Positions 9,368 to 17,914 of a stretch of DNA of 64,000 bases are shown in pieces (positions within the stretch are counted from its first letter, which is position 1; each line of letters opens with the position of its first letter). Source of the stretch: Fen-1258 sp964449775 (GTDB taxonomy: Bacteria > Bacteroidota > Ignavibacteria > Ignavibacteriales > Melioribacteraceae); NCBI GenBank assembly GCA_964449775.1, contig CAYVBQ010000011.1:43188-107187 (forward strand), written 5' to 3'. The translations under genes and the position numbers were made by a program. The notes beneath the pieces were generated by a model. That model saw only the letters and a program-made list of their open reading frames with translations. It ran no database searches and was not told the origin of the DNA.

Positions 9368-9816
9368 CTGGCGCTCAAAACTTTTTCAACAATTTCTTTA
9401 ACAACTTTGCCATCTGCTTTTCCCTTAAGCGCTTTTGCAGCTTGCGGCATTAGCTTTGGAAAATCTTCTTTTGTTTTAGCGCCTACTTCCAGAGCGATCT
9501 TTTTTACTTCTAATAAGATTTCTTCGAGTGAAAGCTGCTTTGGTAAATACTCCTCGATGATTTTCAACTCAGCTTCTTCTTTCTCGGCTAATTCAATTCT
9601 TCCGCCATTACGAAATTGTTCGATTGATTCTTTCCTTTTTTTTGCTGCCGTGGAAAGCATTCTAATTTCTTCTTCGGCAGTTAGTTCTTTTCCAGTACCA
9701 CTTTTCTCAAATTCTAAAATCAATGCACGGATCGAACGAATTGTTTCAAGGCGAATTTTATCACCCGATCTCATTGCGTCTTTTAAGTCTTGGTTTATCT
9801 TTTCTGTCAAATTCAT
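9364..9816 (-). CDS. GatB/YqeY-domain protein
   Basis: About 150 residues from ATG 9816, which is preceded by GGAG at 5 nt; upstream in-frame starts lack a ribosome-binding site. The sequence NLTEKINQDLKDAMRSGDK is typical of YqeY, as are LRTIRSIRALI-type and AEEEIRMLSTAAKKRKESIEQ segments. The C-terminal helical domain resembles the tRNA-binding tail of GatB (KAKEDFPKLM-like, ALKGKADGKVVKEIVEK). The biological role of stand-alone YqeY is unclear. It overlaps the downstream CvpA-like gene by 4 nt. Confidence 0.9.
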   Translation of the reverse strand: MNLTEKINQDLKDAMRSGDKIRLETIRSIRALILEFEKSGTGKELTAEEEIRMLSTAAKKRKESIEQFRNGGRIELAEKEEAELKIIEEYLPKQLSLEEILLEVKKIALEVGAKTKEDFPKLMPQAAKALKGKADGKVVKEIVEKVLSAS

Positions 9817-9900
9817 AAGTACTCCGGTATTAAATCTTAATTTTATGTTGGTCAAAATAACTAATTAGCTTGATATTATTTTTTATAAAAGCCCATCCCT

Positions 9901-10049
9901 GAGGCTGTCTCAAAAGATTGTTTGTCATCACGAGTCCCGATTGATCGGGACGAAGTGATCTCATTTTTTTTATAAAAACAATAGATTGCCTGCCTGACGG
10001 CAGACAGATCCCTCGCAATGACTGCCTATATGACTTTTGAGACACCCTC
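9901..10049. repeat. MITE-like repeat with GTCTCAAAAG ends, copy 1
   Basis: About 149 bp between yqeY-like and dtd. Perfect inverted ends GTCTCAAAAG (9907-9916) and CTTTTGAGAC (10034-10043) bound an interior with TTTGTCATCACGAG, AAGTGATCTCATTTTTTT and CTCGCAATGACTG. The same interior order occurs at 52467-52596 and a decayed form at 14998-15140. An internal hairpin (TCCCGATTGATCGGGA) and a second one (CTGCCTGACGGCAG) distinguish this copy. Confidence 0.8.
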
Positions 10050-10064
10050 ATTTAAGGGGGAGGT

Positions 10065-10517
10065 CTATTCTTTCGATTCGACTATAATTGTCACAGGTCC
10101 GTCATTAAATATTTTTATGAGCATCATCGCACCGAATACGCCACACTTCACTTTCTCATCACCGAGATTGCTTTTCATTCTTTGAATAAACTTTTCATAC
10201 ATCGCTTCGGCAACTTCCGGACGCGCAGCATCTGTAAAACTCGGTCGATTTCCCTTTCGGGCGTCTCCATATAATGTGAACTGGGAAATAACCAGTACCT
10301 CACCGTCGATATCTTTGAGTGACAAATTCATCTTTTGATTTTCATCTTCATAAATTCTCAGATTCGAACATTTATCGGTAACAAAATTAAGATCCTCTTC
10401 TGTGTCTCCTTCTTTCACCCCTAAAAGTATTACCATACCTTTTCTTATTTCGGCATAATGTTTAGGATTTTTAATTGTAACCGATCCTTCAGAAACTCTT
10501 TGAACAACCGCTCTCAT
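10065..10517 (-). CDS. dtd: D-aminoacyl-tRNA deacylase
   Basis: 150 residues. It hydrolyses D-amino acids (and glycine mischarged on tRNA-Ala) from tRNA. It starts MRAVVQRVSEGSV, as the family does, and carries the active-site signatures SQFTLYGDARKGNRPSF and a C-terminal NDGPVTIIVES with the conserved GP dipeptide. Length matches the family. Its start overlaps the prmC stop by 4 nt, so the two are co-translated. Confidence 0.96.
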   Translation of the reverse strand: MRAVVQRVSEGSVTIKNPKHYAEIRKGMVILLGVKEGDTEEDLNFVTDKCSNLRIYEDENQKMNLSLKDIDGEVLVISQFTLYGDARKGNRPSFTDAARPEVAEAMYEKFIQRMKSNLGDEKVKCGVFGAMMLIKIFNDGPVTIIVESKE

Positions 10518-11362
10518 TTCAATTCTCCAATTGCAACTCGATCAATCTGTTGATAATCTTTAATGAAATGTATCTCTGTGAATTCATTGGCTGAAAGGAT
10601 TTTTTCAATATCTTCTTTTTGCCCTTGTCCAATTTCCAGAAAGATGTTACCTCCTCTTTTTAGGAACGATTTCGATCTTTCTGAAATCACTCTGTAAAAA
10701 TCCAGACCGTCCTTTGCATCAGTTAAAGCAATAGACGGTTCATAATCAGTAATTTCTTTTTGGAGTGTGGGATATTCTTCTGCGCTGATATACGGAGGAT
10801 TGGAAATAACTATATCAAACAGATCCGTCTCGGTAGTGTAATGATTAACATCGGAAAGAATAAACTTAATTTCTGATTCAACACCGTTCATCACGGCATT
10901 TTCTTTAGCAACTTCAATTGCTTCAGCCGAAACATCAACTGTTACAATCTCAGCACCAACTAAATTTTTTGCAAGAGCGATCGGAATATTTCCGCTTCCG
11001 GTTCCTATATCTAATATTTTCAATCCGGTTTTGCCTTTACAGAACTTGATAACTTCTTCAACCAATATTTCAGTTTCAGAGCGCGGTATTAGAACATCGC
11101 GTGTAACTTTGAATTGCATACCATAAAACTCAACTTTACCGGTTACATATTGAAGAGGTTCAAACTTTCCTCTCCGTGAAATCCATTCTCTGTATTTATC
11201 AACTTCGTTTTCCTTTAACGGCTGATCGAACTTCAGGTATAAGTCCAAGCGCTTACAATTGAGAATATCTGCTAGAAGAAGCTCGGCGTTCAATCGCGGT
11301 GATTCAATCCCCTTCTTTTCCAGAAAGTCTGTAGAAAGCTGTAATGATTCTAAAACAGTCAA
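10514..11362 (-). CDS. prmC: Peptide chain release factor N5-glutamine methyltransferase
   Basis: 282 residues. It methylates the GGQ glutamine of release factors RF1 and RF2 using S-adenosylmethionine. An N-terminal helical bundle covers about 1-80 (LLLADILNCKRLDLYL). The Rossmann methyltransferase domain has LDIGTGSGNIPIALAK for the cofactor and the catalytic NPPYISAEEY. An RSETE motif at the domain junction is typical. It heads the pair with dtd. Confidence 0.95.
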   Translation of the reverse strand: MTVLESLQLSTDFLEKKGIESPRLNAELLLADILNCKRLDLYLKFDQPLKENEVDKYREWISRRGKFEPLQYVTGKVEFYGMQFKVTRDVLIPRSETEILVEEVIKFCKGKTGLKILDIGTGSGNIPIALAKNLVGAEIVTVDVSAEAIEVAKENAVMNGVESEIKFILSDVNHYTTETDLFDIVISNPPYISAEEYPTLQKEITDYEPSIALTDAKDGLDFYRVISERSKSFLKRGGNIFLEIGQGQKEDIEKILSANEFTEIHFIKDYQQIDRVAIGELK

Positions 11363-11563
11363 TATTAATTTCCTAATTGAGTTTGGCAGATGGCAGACTG
11401 CTTATACCAGAAAGCCGCTTCTGAAAAATAAATAAAACTATTGGATTTATAACCGTTAGATGCTCGAACAAACTATGTAAAATTCATTAAATGTCATGGA
11501 GTGGTTTGCGACAGCCTAGAAAAACAACGTCCGCTTGATTGGTTTGTTAGGCATACTAATTAA
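11363..11563. other. Gene-free gap with an attC-like half site
   Basis: 201 bp with no plausible gene. Reading away from the nuclease-like gene, the sequence GCCTAAC (complement of 11546-11552) begins 11 nt after its stop. It is followed by AATCAAGCGGACG (complement of 11528-11540), the layout of the left half of an integron attC site. A second GTTRRRY match, GTTAGAT, lies at 11455-11461. No matching right half with a paired GTTRRRY core is present, so the site is at best decayed. Confidence 0.35.
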
Positions 11564-14500
11564 TTACAATTTACCTTCTTTATAATGCTTAAGAACTCCG
11601 TACTCGAAAGTATTTTCTTTTACATCTCTAGCATCGATAAAAAATAACTCTTTTTTCTTTATTGCTAATCCTTCACCTAAAATGAATTTACTATCCTTCA
11701 GTAATGCTGGAAATACTTCATATGATTTTAATTCATTATATGCTTTTTTAAAGTAGTTAAATGCGTCTTTATTGGTTTTGGGAAATAACTGCATCTTTTG
11801 TTTGGTAGCAAAGTATCGTTTAAAAGTTTTTTCTTGATTACAATAATTATCAACATTAATCGTGAACAAAACTATATAATCTTCAGAAGTATTTACATTT
11901 TCTATAAAAGTAATTTGTATTAAATCATTTTTGTCATTATTGGATATTTTTTTTATCAAATCAATAAATAGATTGGTAGCTCCCGCTTGATCTTCAAATA
12001 CAAAACCTAACTTTGGTAAGTTATTATAGTCATAATTTTCACTTACAAAGTAAAGCATTGCATTCCATTTTGCTTTGTCCCATAATTTTTCTTCAACTAA
12101 CTGATCTAATACTTGCATTTCTTTATGGCGAAATAAATCTGAATCTTTTACATCTTTTAATTCAGTAGTATTTTCTAAAGAATATTTTGAAAGCAATTCA
12201 GAAGGGATTTCTTTTAACCATTCTTGTGATCTTTTTAATGGATATTCAATATTATTGATGTCTCTCAACCAATCAGAAATTGTGTATTTCTTTTCTTTAC
12301 CAAAAATATTGTTATTAAATATATAACTAGGAGATATATTCAGAGTTCTAGAAAACAAACCATCTTCCGCAAGTTCTTTCAATTTATCAAATATTTTATC
12401 CTCATTTGAATGAACTCCTTGAGTAAATAACATTATAATGCATTCTAGTAGGAAGTTTTTAAATTCAGCTTGATTGTTTGAACTCTGATACTTACAAATA
12501 TCTTTTGGAATTCTTATTAGTATGTTGGAGTTATTCTCATTTAATGAAGCTTTACCAGGGAATTTTATAAAATCAGATTCCTTCAATTCAATTATAATTT
12601 TAGATTTAGTAAATAATAAATCTTTGTAACTCATTGATGCGAAGAAAGATTCTATAGCACCAAGTAAATCTTCCGCAAATTCAATACTGCTTTCTGTATT
12701 AATAAATTTTACAATAATATTACATCCTAATATTACTGTTTTATATTCCAAGTAATTTATTAAATGATATTCAGGGGTATCAGGTAAGTCCTTATATGCA
12801 GGCTGTTTCAAACTATTTATAAATATTTCGTCTACCTTGCCATCCCCATCGTCTCCCTCTTTTTTGGGTAAATCAGTATGGCCTAATGCATATTTTAACG
12901 TGTGGTAAGAAGCATATAAGCCAAATTGATCTAATACGGTTACTAATTTGGGGATGCTTTTTAATTGATCGATATTGGATTTCAATAATAATAGAGAGAG
13001 CACTAAATCTTGATAATATAGTGTCTTTAAAAATTCCTCATTTTCCTCAGCACTTTCTGCTGAATTTAATGCATAAATATGTTGGAATAACAATAGAACA
13101 ATAGGAACTCTTCCAAGTAATAACTCATTCCAAATTAATTCAATGTAGCAATTCACTAATCTATCTGATAATGAGCCATATGTGGAAAAATCATATAATA
13201 AATGATTAATAGAGAATATTAATTCCTTTCTTGAAGCCCAATGTAAGTCGAGTTTCTTGTATACCATACTGGTAAGAATAGAACATCTAACAAATTCGTT
13301 TATAGTTTCTTCTTTAACAAACCTTATTCTTGCGCTTTCGAGATACTTTAAAGCTTCGGTGAACTTCTTGTTATTATAATTAGAGATGCCCCTTGTCAGA
13401 AACAATCTTCCAGTTTCAACTTCGCCACTTCTTTTCTGGGTAATATCACAAATGGTATTAAAAAGATCATCAAATTCTTTGTATTGTTCAAATGCTTGGC
13501 CTAATTCATCAAATATTTGAATGATAGTTAGAACATCAAAATGTAGTAGTTGTTCGGAATGTTTTAGAATTGAATTTAGTTTTTTCAAACATTCCTTTAC
13601 TACTTCTTCATCATCATAATTATAGAATATTTTAAATGTATAGTACAATGATTTTGCTTTAATGGAATTGTTAGGTTTAGATTTATCATCAAATAGTTTC
13701 TTAAGAGAAGAAAGGTAATTAATTATTTTTGAGTTAATTTCTGATAATATTTCTGATTCACTTTTGAATTTGTAAAACGATTGTAAAGAAATTAAAAGGT
13801 TACCTAGCAATTCGTAATCATAGCTATTTTCATAATTATAAACATATTTCTCGAGTTCTTTGTAACACTCTAAAGTTTCAAGTGGATCATCATACCACCA
13901 AAACATCGTCCAAGCTTTTTGGTAGATTGCTCTTATAATCTGACTTTGTAATGAAATTTGTTTAGCTATTCGTATGGCTTGATTTATAAATCCTTCTGTT
14001 TCAAAACGCGGTAATTCAAGACTCTTGGCTAATTTTGTAGCTCTGATAAAATCTTCAACTAAAATATATTTTCTATTTTTATAATTTTCTGGATCACTTA
14101 TTTTGGTTTTAAGTTCGTCTAATTGATGAGTTTTAATGATATCTTTTTCGCCAGGTTTTATAATATCTCGAGCGGTAATATCAACGTTAAGGTGTTGAAT
14201 TACTAATTCGTCTCTTTTATTTCCAATAATTTTTTCAATTATCCAATTCCTATCTAATATCCGGACCTCAAAACCATATAATTGTTGAAGTTCATCTTCG
14301 GCGAGGGCTCTTTTTTTATCAGAAATACTTTGATTACTCACAAAATAAACGAGATTGAATTTTCGTTGTAAGGTTGATATTTTTATTACATCTGAATAAA
14401 CCTTTGTTTTCCAAGTTTTTTTTGCACTAAAAGCAAATGCCCATTTTTCCTTTAATGCCCTTTCTGGAATAGCATAGTAATAATGAAATGATATTTCTTC

Positions 14501-14782
14501 TGAAATTGGGTAATTCTCTGTGTCTCTCTTACTATCGCCACCACCAACAGGGCCGGTTTGTGGAATTAAATTTGGACAAATTTCTTTTTGGCATAATTCA
14601 ATACAAAAATTTTCAAATAATGACTCTTGTTTTCGATTTGTGAGAGTATCAAGATGATAATCAATAAAAGATTTGGATAAAGATGATTTTTGAGAATATT
14701 TTGTATCTGAAAATTCGTTTGGTCTCCTCATCCGCATAAATGATGATGGTTTAAATTCATTTTTATTATCTTTTTTTTTCAT
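11564..14782 (-). CDS. Giant nuclease-like protein with helical-repeat body (possible defence protein)
   Basis: About 1072 residues. The N-terminal 60-200 region looks like a PD-(D/E)XK/Mrr-type nuclease core. It has a helix with SLFENFCIELCQ, an acidic turn TGPVGGGDSKRDTE, then a strand with WAFAFSAKKTW (candidate D...SxK in place of ExK) and a following strand NLVYFVSNQ. From about 250 to 800 the chain is helix-rich with TPR-like pairs (FTEALKYLESARIRF, LECYKELEKYVYNYENSYD). The last 200 residues are mixed. I cannot name the family; the architecture resembles stand-alone antiphage effectors, but that is inference. I start at ATG 14782; a TTG three codons upstream is possible. Codon use is strikingly AT-rich compared with neighbours, suggesting transfer. 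Confidence 0.7.
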   Translation of the reverse strand: MKKKDNKNEFKPSSFMRMRRPNEFSDTKYSQKSSLSKSFIDYHLDTLTNRKQESLFENFCIELCQKEICPNLIPQTGPVGGGDSKRDTENYPISEEISFHYYYAIPERALKEKWAFAFSAKKTWKTKVYSDVIKISTLQRKFNLVYFVSNQSISDKKRALAEDELQQLYGFEVRILDRNWIIEKIIGNKRDELVIQHLNVDITARDIIKPGEKDIIKTHQLDELKTKISDPENYKNRKYILVEDFIRATKLAKSLELPRFETEGFINQAIRIAKQISLQSQIIRAIYQKAWTMFWWYDDPLETLECYKELEKYVYNYENSYDYELLGNLLISLQSFYKFKSESEILSEINSKIINYLSSLKKLFDDKSKPNNSIKAKSLYYTFKIFYNYDDEEVVKECLKKLNSILKHSEQLLHFDVLTIIQIFDELGQAFEQYKEFDDLFNTICDITQKRSGEVETGRLFLTRGISNYNNKKFTEALKYLESARIRFVKEETINEFVRCSILTSMVYKKLDLHWASRKELIFSINHLLYDFSTYGSLSDRLVNCYIELIWNELLLGRVPIVLLLFQHIYALNSAESAEENEEFLKTLYYQDLVLSLLLLKSNIDQLKSIPKLVTVLDQFGLYASYHTLKYALGHTDLPKKEGDDGDGKVDEIFINSLKQPAYKDLPDTPEYHLINYLEYKTVILGCNIIVKFINTESSIEFAEDLLGAIESFFASMSYKDLLFTKSKIIIELKESDFIKFPGKASLNENNSNILIRIPKDICKYQSSNNQAEFKNFLLECIIMLFTQGVHSNEDKIFDKLKELAEDGLFSRTLNISPSYIFNNNIFGKEKKYTISDWLRDINNIEYPLKRSQEWLKEIPSELLSKYSLENTTELKDVKDSDLFRHKEMQVLDQLVEEKLWDKAKWNAMLYFVSENYDYNNLPKLGFVFEDQAGATNLFIDLIKKISNNDKNDLIQITFIENVNTSEDYIVLFTINVDNYCNQEKTFKRYFATKQKMQLFPKTNKDAFNYFKKAYNELKSYEVFPALLKDSKFILGEGLAIKKKELFFIDARDVKENTFEYGVLKHYKEGKL

Positions 14783-14997
14783 AATACCCAATAGCGAAAA
14801 AAATAGTAAAGAATGTTATCCCGATTGAATTTATATTAATATAAAGTAGTATGCTCGTGTAGTATTCGCTGCAGTTTGTGTTTCCTGTTTGTCCGAAAGA
14901 AATATTTGTTGTTTCATTCCTCACAAGACTATTCCAATTGTTACAAATGCAATTTAGAAGAAAATAGAAACTATTCAAATAAAATTATTCCTTATAG

Positions 14998-15140
14998 ACA
15001 GTCTCAAAAATGCAATTGTCATTGCGAATCGCTACAAAGTAGTGATGTCCGAAGGACCCCTTCGGCGAAACAATCTCAATGTCATGGATTGCTTCTCCCG
15101 ACCTACCTGCGGTAGGCAAGCTTGTTTCGGGGCTGTCCGG
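14998..15140. repeat. Decayed repeat of the GTCTCAAAA family, copy 3
   Basis: It begins CAGTCTCAAAAATG and contains TTGTCATTGCGAATCGC, ACAATCTCAATGTCATGG and GGATTGCTTC, in the order seen in the better-preserved copies at 9.9 and 52.5 kb. The right inverted end is missing. Inner palindromes (GAAGGACCCCTTC, CCTACCTGCGGTAGG) are present. It separates the giant nuclease-like gene from the toxin-antitoxin pair. Confidence 0.55.
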
Positions 15141-15166
15141 TTTAGCAGCTTGTAATATTGCGTTGG

Positions 15167-15511
15167 TTAAATATTTTTATCTTTTTCTAATATTTCTTTT
15201 ATTCTTTTTCTAACGGCAGGAAGTTTATTTATAACAGCATCCCAAATCAAATCATAGTCAACACTAAAATATTGATGAATAACTTTATCTCTCATTCCAG
15301 ATATTTTCTTCCAGTCAATATCACTGTGTTCAATTCTAAAACTATGAGATAAATTTTTGACTGCTTCACCAATTATTTCAATGCTTCTGGAAAATGCTCT
15401 TGTGTAGATTTCACTCTCTACGAATGAATCATAGGTGAGGTTCGCTATTTCTTTTTGAATAAAGTCTATCTCATCTAAAATGTGCAGTAAATATACTTTA
15501 TCATGCTTCAT
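15167..15511 (-). CDS. hepT: HepT-family HEPN ribonuclease toxin
   Basis: About 114 residues from ATG 15511 (MKHDKVYLLHILDEIDFIQKE). It is an all-helical HEPN domain with the signature RDKVIHQYF, that is R-X4-H-X-Y, the catalytic motif of HepT RNases. In characterised HepT/MntA pairs the toxin cleaves RNA and is silenced when MntA adds AMP to the tyrosine. The start overlaps the antitoxin stop by 11 nt, so the two are translationally coupled in the usual antitoxin-first order. An ORF start at 15526 also exists but would overlap further. Confidence 0.88.
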   Translation of the reverse strand: MKHDKVYLLHILDEIDFIQKEIANLTYDSFVESEIYTRAFSRSIEIIGEAVKNLSHSFRIEHSDIDWKKISGMRDKVIHQYFSVDYDLIWDAVINKLPAVRKRIKEILEKDKNI

Positions 15512-15800
15512 ACCAACGAACCTCATTCTGGACGTAAGGTAGGATGTAAGGACTTATCCCCTTTTCTGTAAGAAGGTCAACTTTTCTATCAAAGATTTTT
15601 TCGAGTTCAAAAGCTAAATCAATAAAGTTGTCTAATGATTTAACTTCGAAATCAACCAACAAATCAATATCGCTTTCATTATTCGATTCATTCCTCGCAA
15701 ATGAACCGAACAATCCAATTTTTTTAACTCTATATCTTCTTAATAATTCTCTCTGTTTTTTGAGTATTTCAAGAATTTCGTTTGATGAATAGTTTTTCAT
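15501..15800 (-). CDS. mntA: MntA-family nucleotidyltransferase antitoxin
   Basis: 99 residues. It is a minimal nucleotidyltransferase with GSFARNESNNESDIDLL, an exact GS-X10-DXD motif, and a third acidic strand at RKVDLLTE. In known pairs it neutralises HepT by AMPylation of the HEPN RX4HXY tyrosine. The motif is intact, so activity is plausible. It precedes hepT with an 11-nt overlap. The pair lies between repeat remnants, consistent with an acquired module. Confidence 0.88.
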   Translation of the reverse strand: MKNYSSNEILEILKKQRELLRRYRVKKIGLFGSFARNESNNESDIDLLVDFEVKSLDNFIDLAFELEKIFDRKVDLLTEKGISPYILPYVQNEVRWYEA

Positions 15801-16493
15801 TGTATTATAATTTTTTGTTAAAAAAATATACCAAAGAATTAGCTAATAACAAACCTACTAGAAATTTAACGCAAAATAACGCTCTTGCGCCTATTCCTTC
15901 GCTTCGCTCAAGGACAAGCTCAGCTTACCCCGAAGAAAATCGGGCTTCATAAAAAATATCTAATCAATCTTAGCCCGATACATTTTCTTATACGGCTGAA
16001 GCCGAAAGCATTTTCTCTCTTTCCTTTTCCCCGACTTAAAGAGGTTGTTTTAAAATGGTCGCTGTCACTTCGACCCGGCGCAAGAGCGTGTTACAGAAGT
16101 CGGTAAGCAACCTTCAAGGTTATAATACCGCCAACGAAGTGTCAACCTTGAAGGTTTTGTTTTACAGAATTTGGGTTCTGCAACAGACCGGCAAGCCGGG
16201 GAGAAGTCTTTGAATTTAGTAAGATTTCTTCCCGCACTTACCGCTGGAATAATTTATATGGAATATAATTGTAATCTTTGAAAGGTTAGCTAACCGGGAA
16301 GAAAACTGATGAGGATGTAAAACCATTGAAGTAATTCCCCTTTATCTGGTTGCAACTTAAAAGAAAAGGATAACAATTCAAATAGTTTTTTAGTGGATAG
16401 TTAAGAGTAAGTAGTTTACAGTAACAGTTTTTAGTGGGTAGGTACATTACATCAACAATCAAACATCAATAAGCAATAATCAACCATCAAGTA
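15801..16493. other. Long gene-free region of nested repeat remnants
   Basis: Nearly 700 bp without a believable gene; the only open frame is built from repeat sequence. It holds an inverted pair around 15932-15995 (AGAAAATCGGGCT with AGCCCGATACATTTTCT), a TTCGGCTGAAGCCGAA-like palindrome, then a REP with GACCCGGCGCAAG. That REP appears interrupted by the 97-bp element at 16088-16184 and resumes as GCAAGCCGGGGAGAAGTCTTT. The last 200 bp are AT-rich with no structure I can name; they should include the 3' flank of the membrane cytochrome gene. Confidence 0.7.
16088..16184 (+). repeat. 97-bp repeat, copy 1
   Basis: It starts GTGTTACAGAAGTCGG and ends GGTTCTGCAAC. It contains two AACCTT-x-AAGGTT palindromes around ATACCGCCAACGA. 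An inverted copy of identical length lies at 23460-23556 with scattered substitutions. It seems to sit inside an older GACCCGGCGCAAGCCGGGGAG repeat, an uninterrupted form of which is at 43938-43960. Confidence 0.85.
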
Positions 16494-17894
16494 TTACTTT
16501 CCCTTTTTATAAGTCGTGAGTAAATACTCCGCAATTGCTTCGGCTTCTTTTGGTTTCAATCCTTGGTTAGGCATGGCGGGATAATCGGGATTTACTTTTA
16601 CCGGATTGAGAATATATTTGACAAGAAGATCCTTCTTCCCTTCATACTTAGGCAATGTTGAATTGTAAGGCGGACCAACAATTTTCTTATCAAAATTATG
16701 ACAGGCGATGCATCTTCCGTTGTAAATATCTAAACCGCTTATCGGAGCGCTGATTCCCATCTCTTCTTGAATCTTCAATTGGTAGGCATCATATCCTTTC
16801 GCAAGAATTTCCGTCTGCATCTTTGTGGAGGTATCAAATGCGAACTGATCTTTAATAACTATAGAAGTGAAAACAATAATTAGAAGAAAGATTAAAGAGG
16901 AGCTATATTTAACACCCGCTTCACCGGGAGTAGCTATAGACTCTTTCAACATCATGTATAATAAAACCGAAGCTAACAACAATAGAATAAGGGCAATGGT
17001 TGTTGTAATAAAGAAATCATAAGAAAGTGTATTTATTGGACGAGCAATCACTGACAGAACAAGAAGAACCGGCAGACATATCGTTGCAATTAATCCCGTC
17101 CGCAACGCAAAGCTTTTGATAAGTGATTTATAATTATCATCGGCAATAACAACTTCAGAATTCTGTCTAAAGAAACGGTAGATTATAAGTGCTGATGTAA
17201 TTGCAAAAGAGCCGGTGATAAATTGGAGAAAGTCAATCAAAGCGGATAGAGAGAAAATTAATCCAAACAAATTGTTTCCGCTCTCCCATCTTTCCGTATC
17301 TAAGGCGAGCTGCACCGATCCAACGAAAAGATAAACTGAAACCATTAAGAATATCATACCATAAAAACCGCTTCTCTTGTGCATCCTACCTGTCTTCACC
17401 GAATAAGATGCAATTTCATCTATCAGTTCTAATTCGTATTCGCTTACGTCCTTTTTCCCTTCGGTATATTTGTCCCGAAGGGATGAACTTTCAAAAATAT
17501 CTTTTAAATGAAACGTGTATTTGTAAGTGTAAATAAGGAACAAAGCAATGATGAAAAGGAGAAGCGAAAGAGATAGAAACTCCGGTACATTCAATCCGCT
17601 GGTGTGTAATAATTGAGCATACCCAAATACCAAACTTAATAATGGAACAACTCCGAGGGCGAAAGCCACACCTTTGTTGAATGTAATCATATCAATTAGA
17701 TCTTTTGAAAATCTTTTGTAAATATTCTCGCCGGATTTCTCTGCCTTCCTTCTAAAGAATAACGAATAGGAAAGCGATCCGAACAAAACGCTGACGTATG
17801 GGAGGAATAAAATATATGCCAGCGCCAAAAGATATTTGAGCAATACCATATGGTGCGAAGATTGTGGTAAAACCGACTGATCTAATAAATCCAT
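16494..17894 (-). CDS. Polytopic membrane protein with C-terminal cytochrome c domain
   Basis: 466 residues. About eight hydrophobic segments occupy residues 15-345 (for example YLLALAYILFLPYVSVLF and IALILLLLASVLLYMMLK). A monoheme cytochrome c domain of about 90 residues follows, with NGRCIACHNF (CxxCH) and a candidate axial Met in YPAMPNQGLKPKEAEAIAEYL. The cytochrome would face the periplasm. It is the last gene of the oxidase cluster, 20 nt after the heme O synthase stop, so a role in electron delivery to the oxidase is likely but unproven. I do not know a named family for the membrane part. Confidence 0.82.
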   Translation of the reverse strand: MDLLDQSVLPQSSHHMVLLKYLLALAYILFLPYVSVLFGSLSYSLFFRRKAEKSGENIYKRFSKDLIDMITFNKGVAFALGVVPLLSLVFGYAQLLHTSGLNVPEFLSLSLLLFIIALFLIYTYKYTFHLKDIFESSSLRDKYTEGKKDVSEYELELIDEIASYSVKTGRMHKRSGFYGMIFLMVSVYLFVGSVQLALDTERWESGNNLFGLIFSLSALIDFLQFITGSFAITSALIIYRFFRQNSEVVIADDNYKSLIKSFALRTGLIATICLPVLLVLSVIARPINTLSYDFFITTTIALILLLLASVLLYMMLKESIATPGEAGVKYSSSLIFLLIIVFTSIVIKDQFAFDTSTKMQTEILAKGYDAYQLKIQEEMGISAPISGLDIYNGRCIACHNFDKKIVGPPYNSTLPKYEGKKDLLVKYILNPVKVNPDYPAMPNQGLKPKEAEAIAEYLLTTYKKGK

Positions 17895-17914
17895 AATTCA
17901 ACCAATTAATATTC

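Noticed and set aside
9830..10051. 73-codon minus-strand frame upstream of the yqeY-like gene
   Set aside because: It is the GTCTCAAAAG-family repeat read as protein.
14766..14978. 70-codon minus-strand frame upstream of the giant gene
   Set aside because: It overlaps the giant gene start, has no ribosome-binding site and low-complexity AT-rich content.
15885..16106. 73-codon plus-strand frame in the repeat field
   Set aside because: It is composed of REP fragments and ends inside the 97-bp element; no family resemblance or ribosome-binding site.
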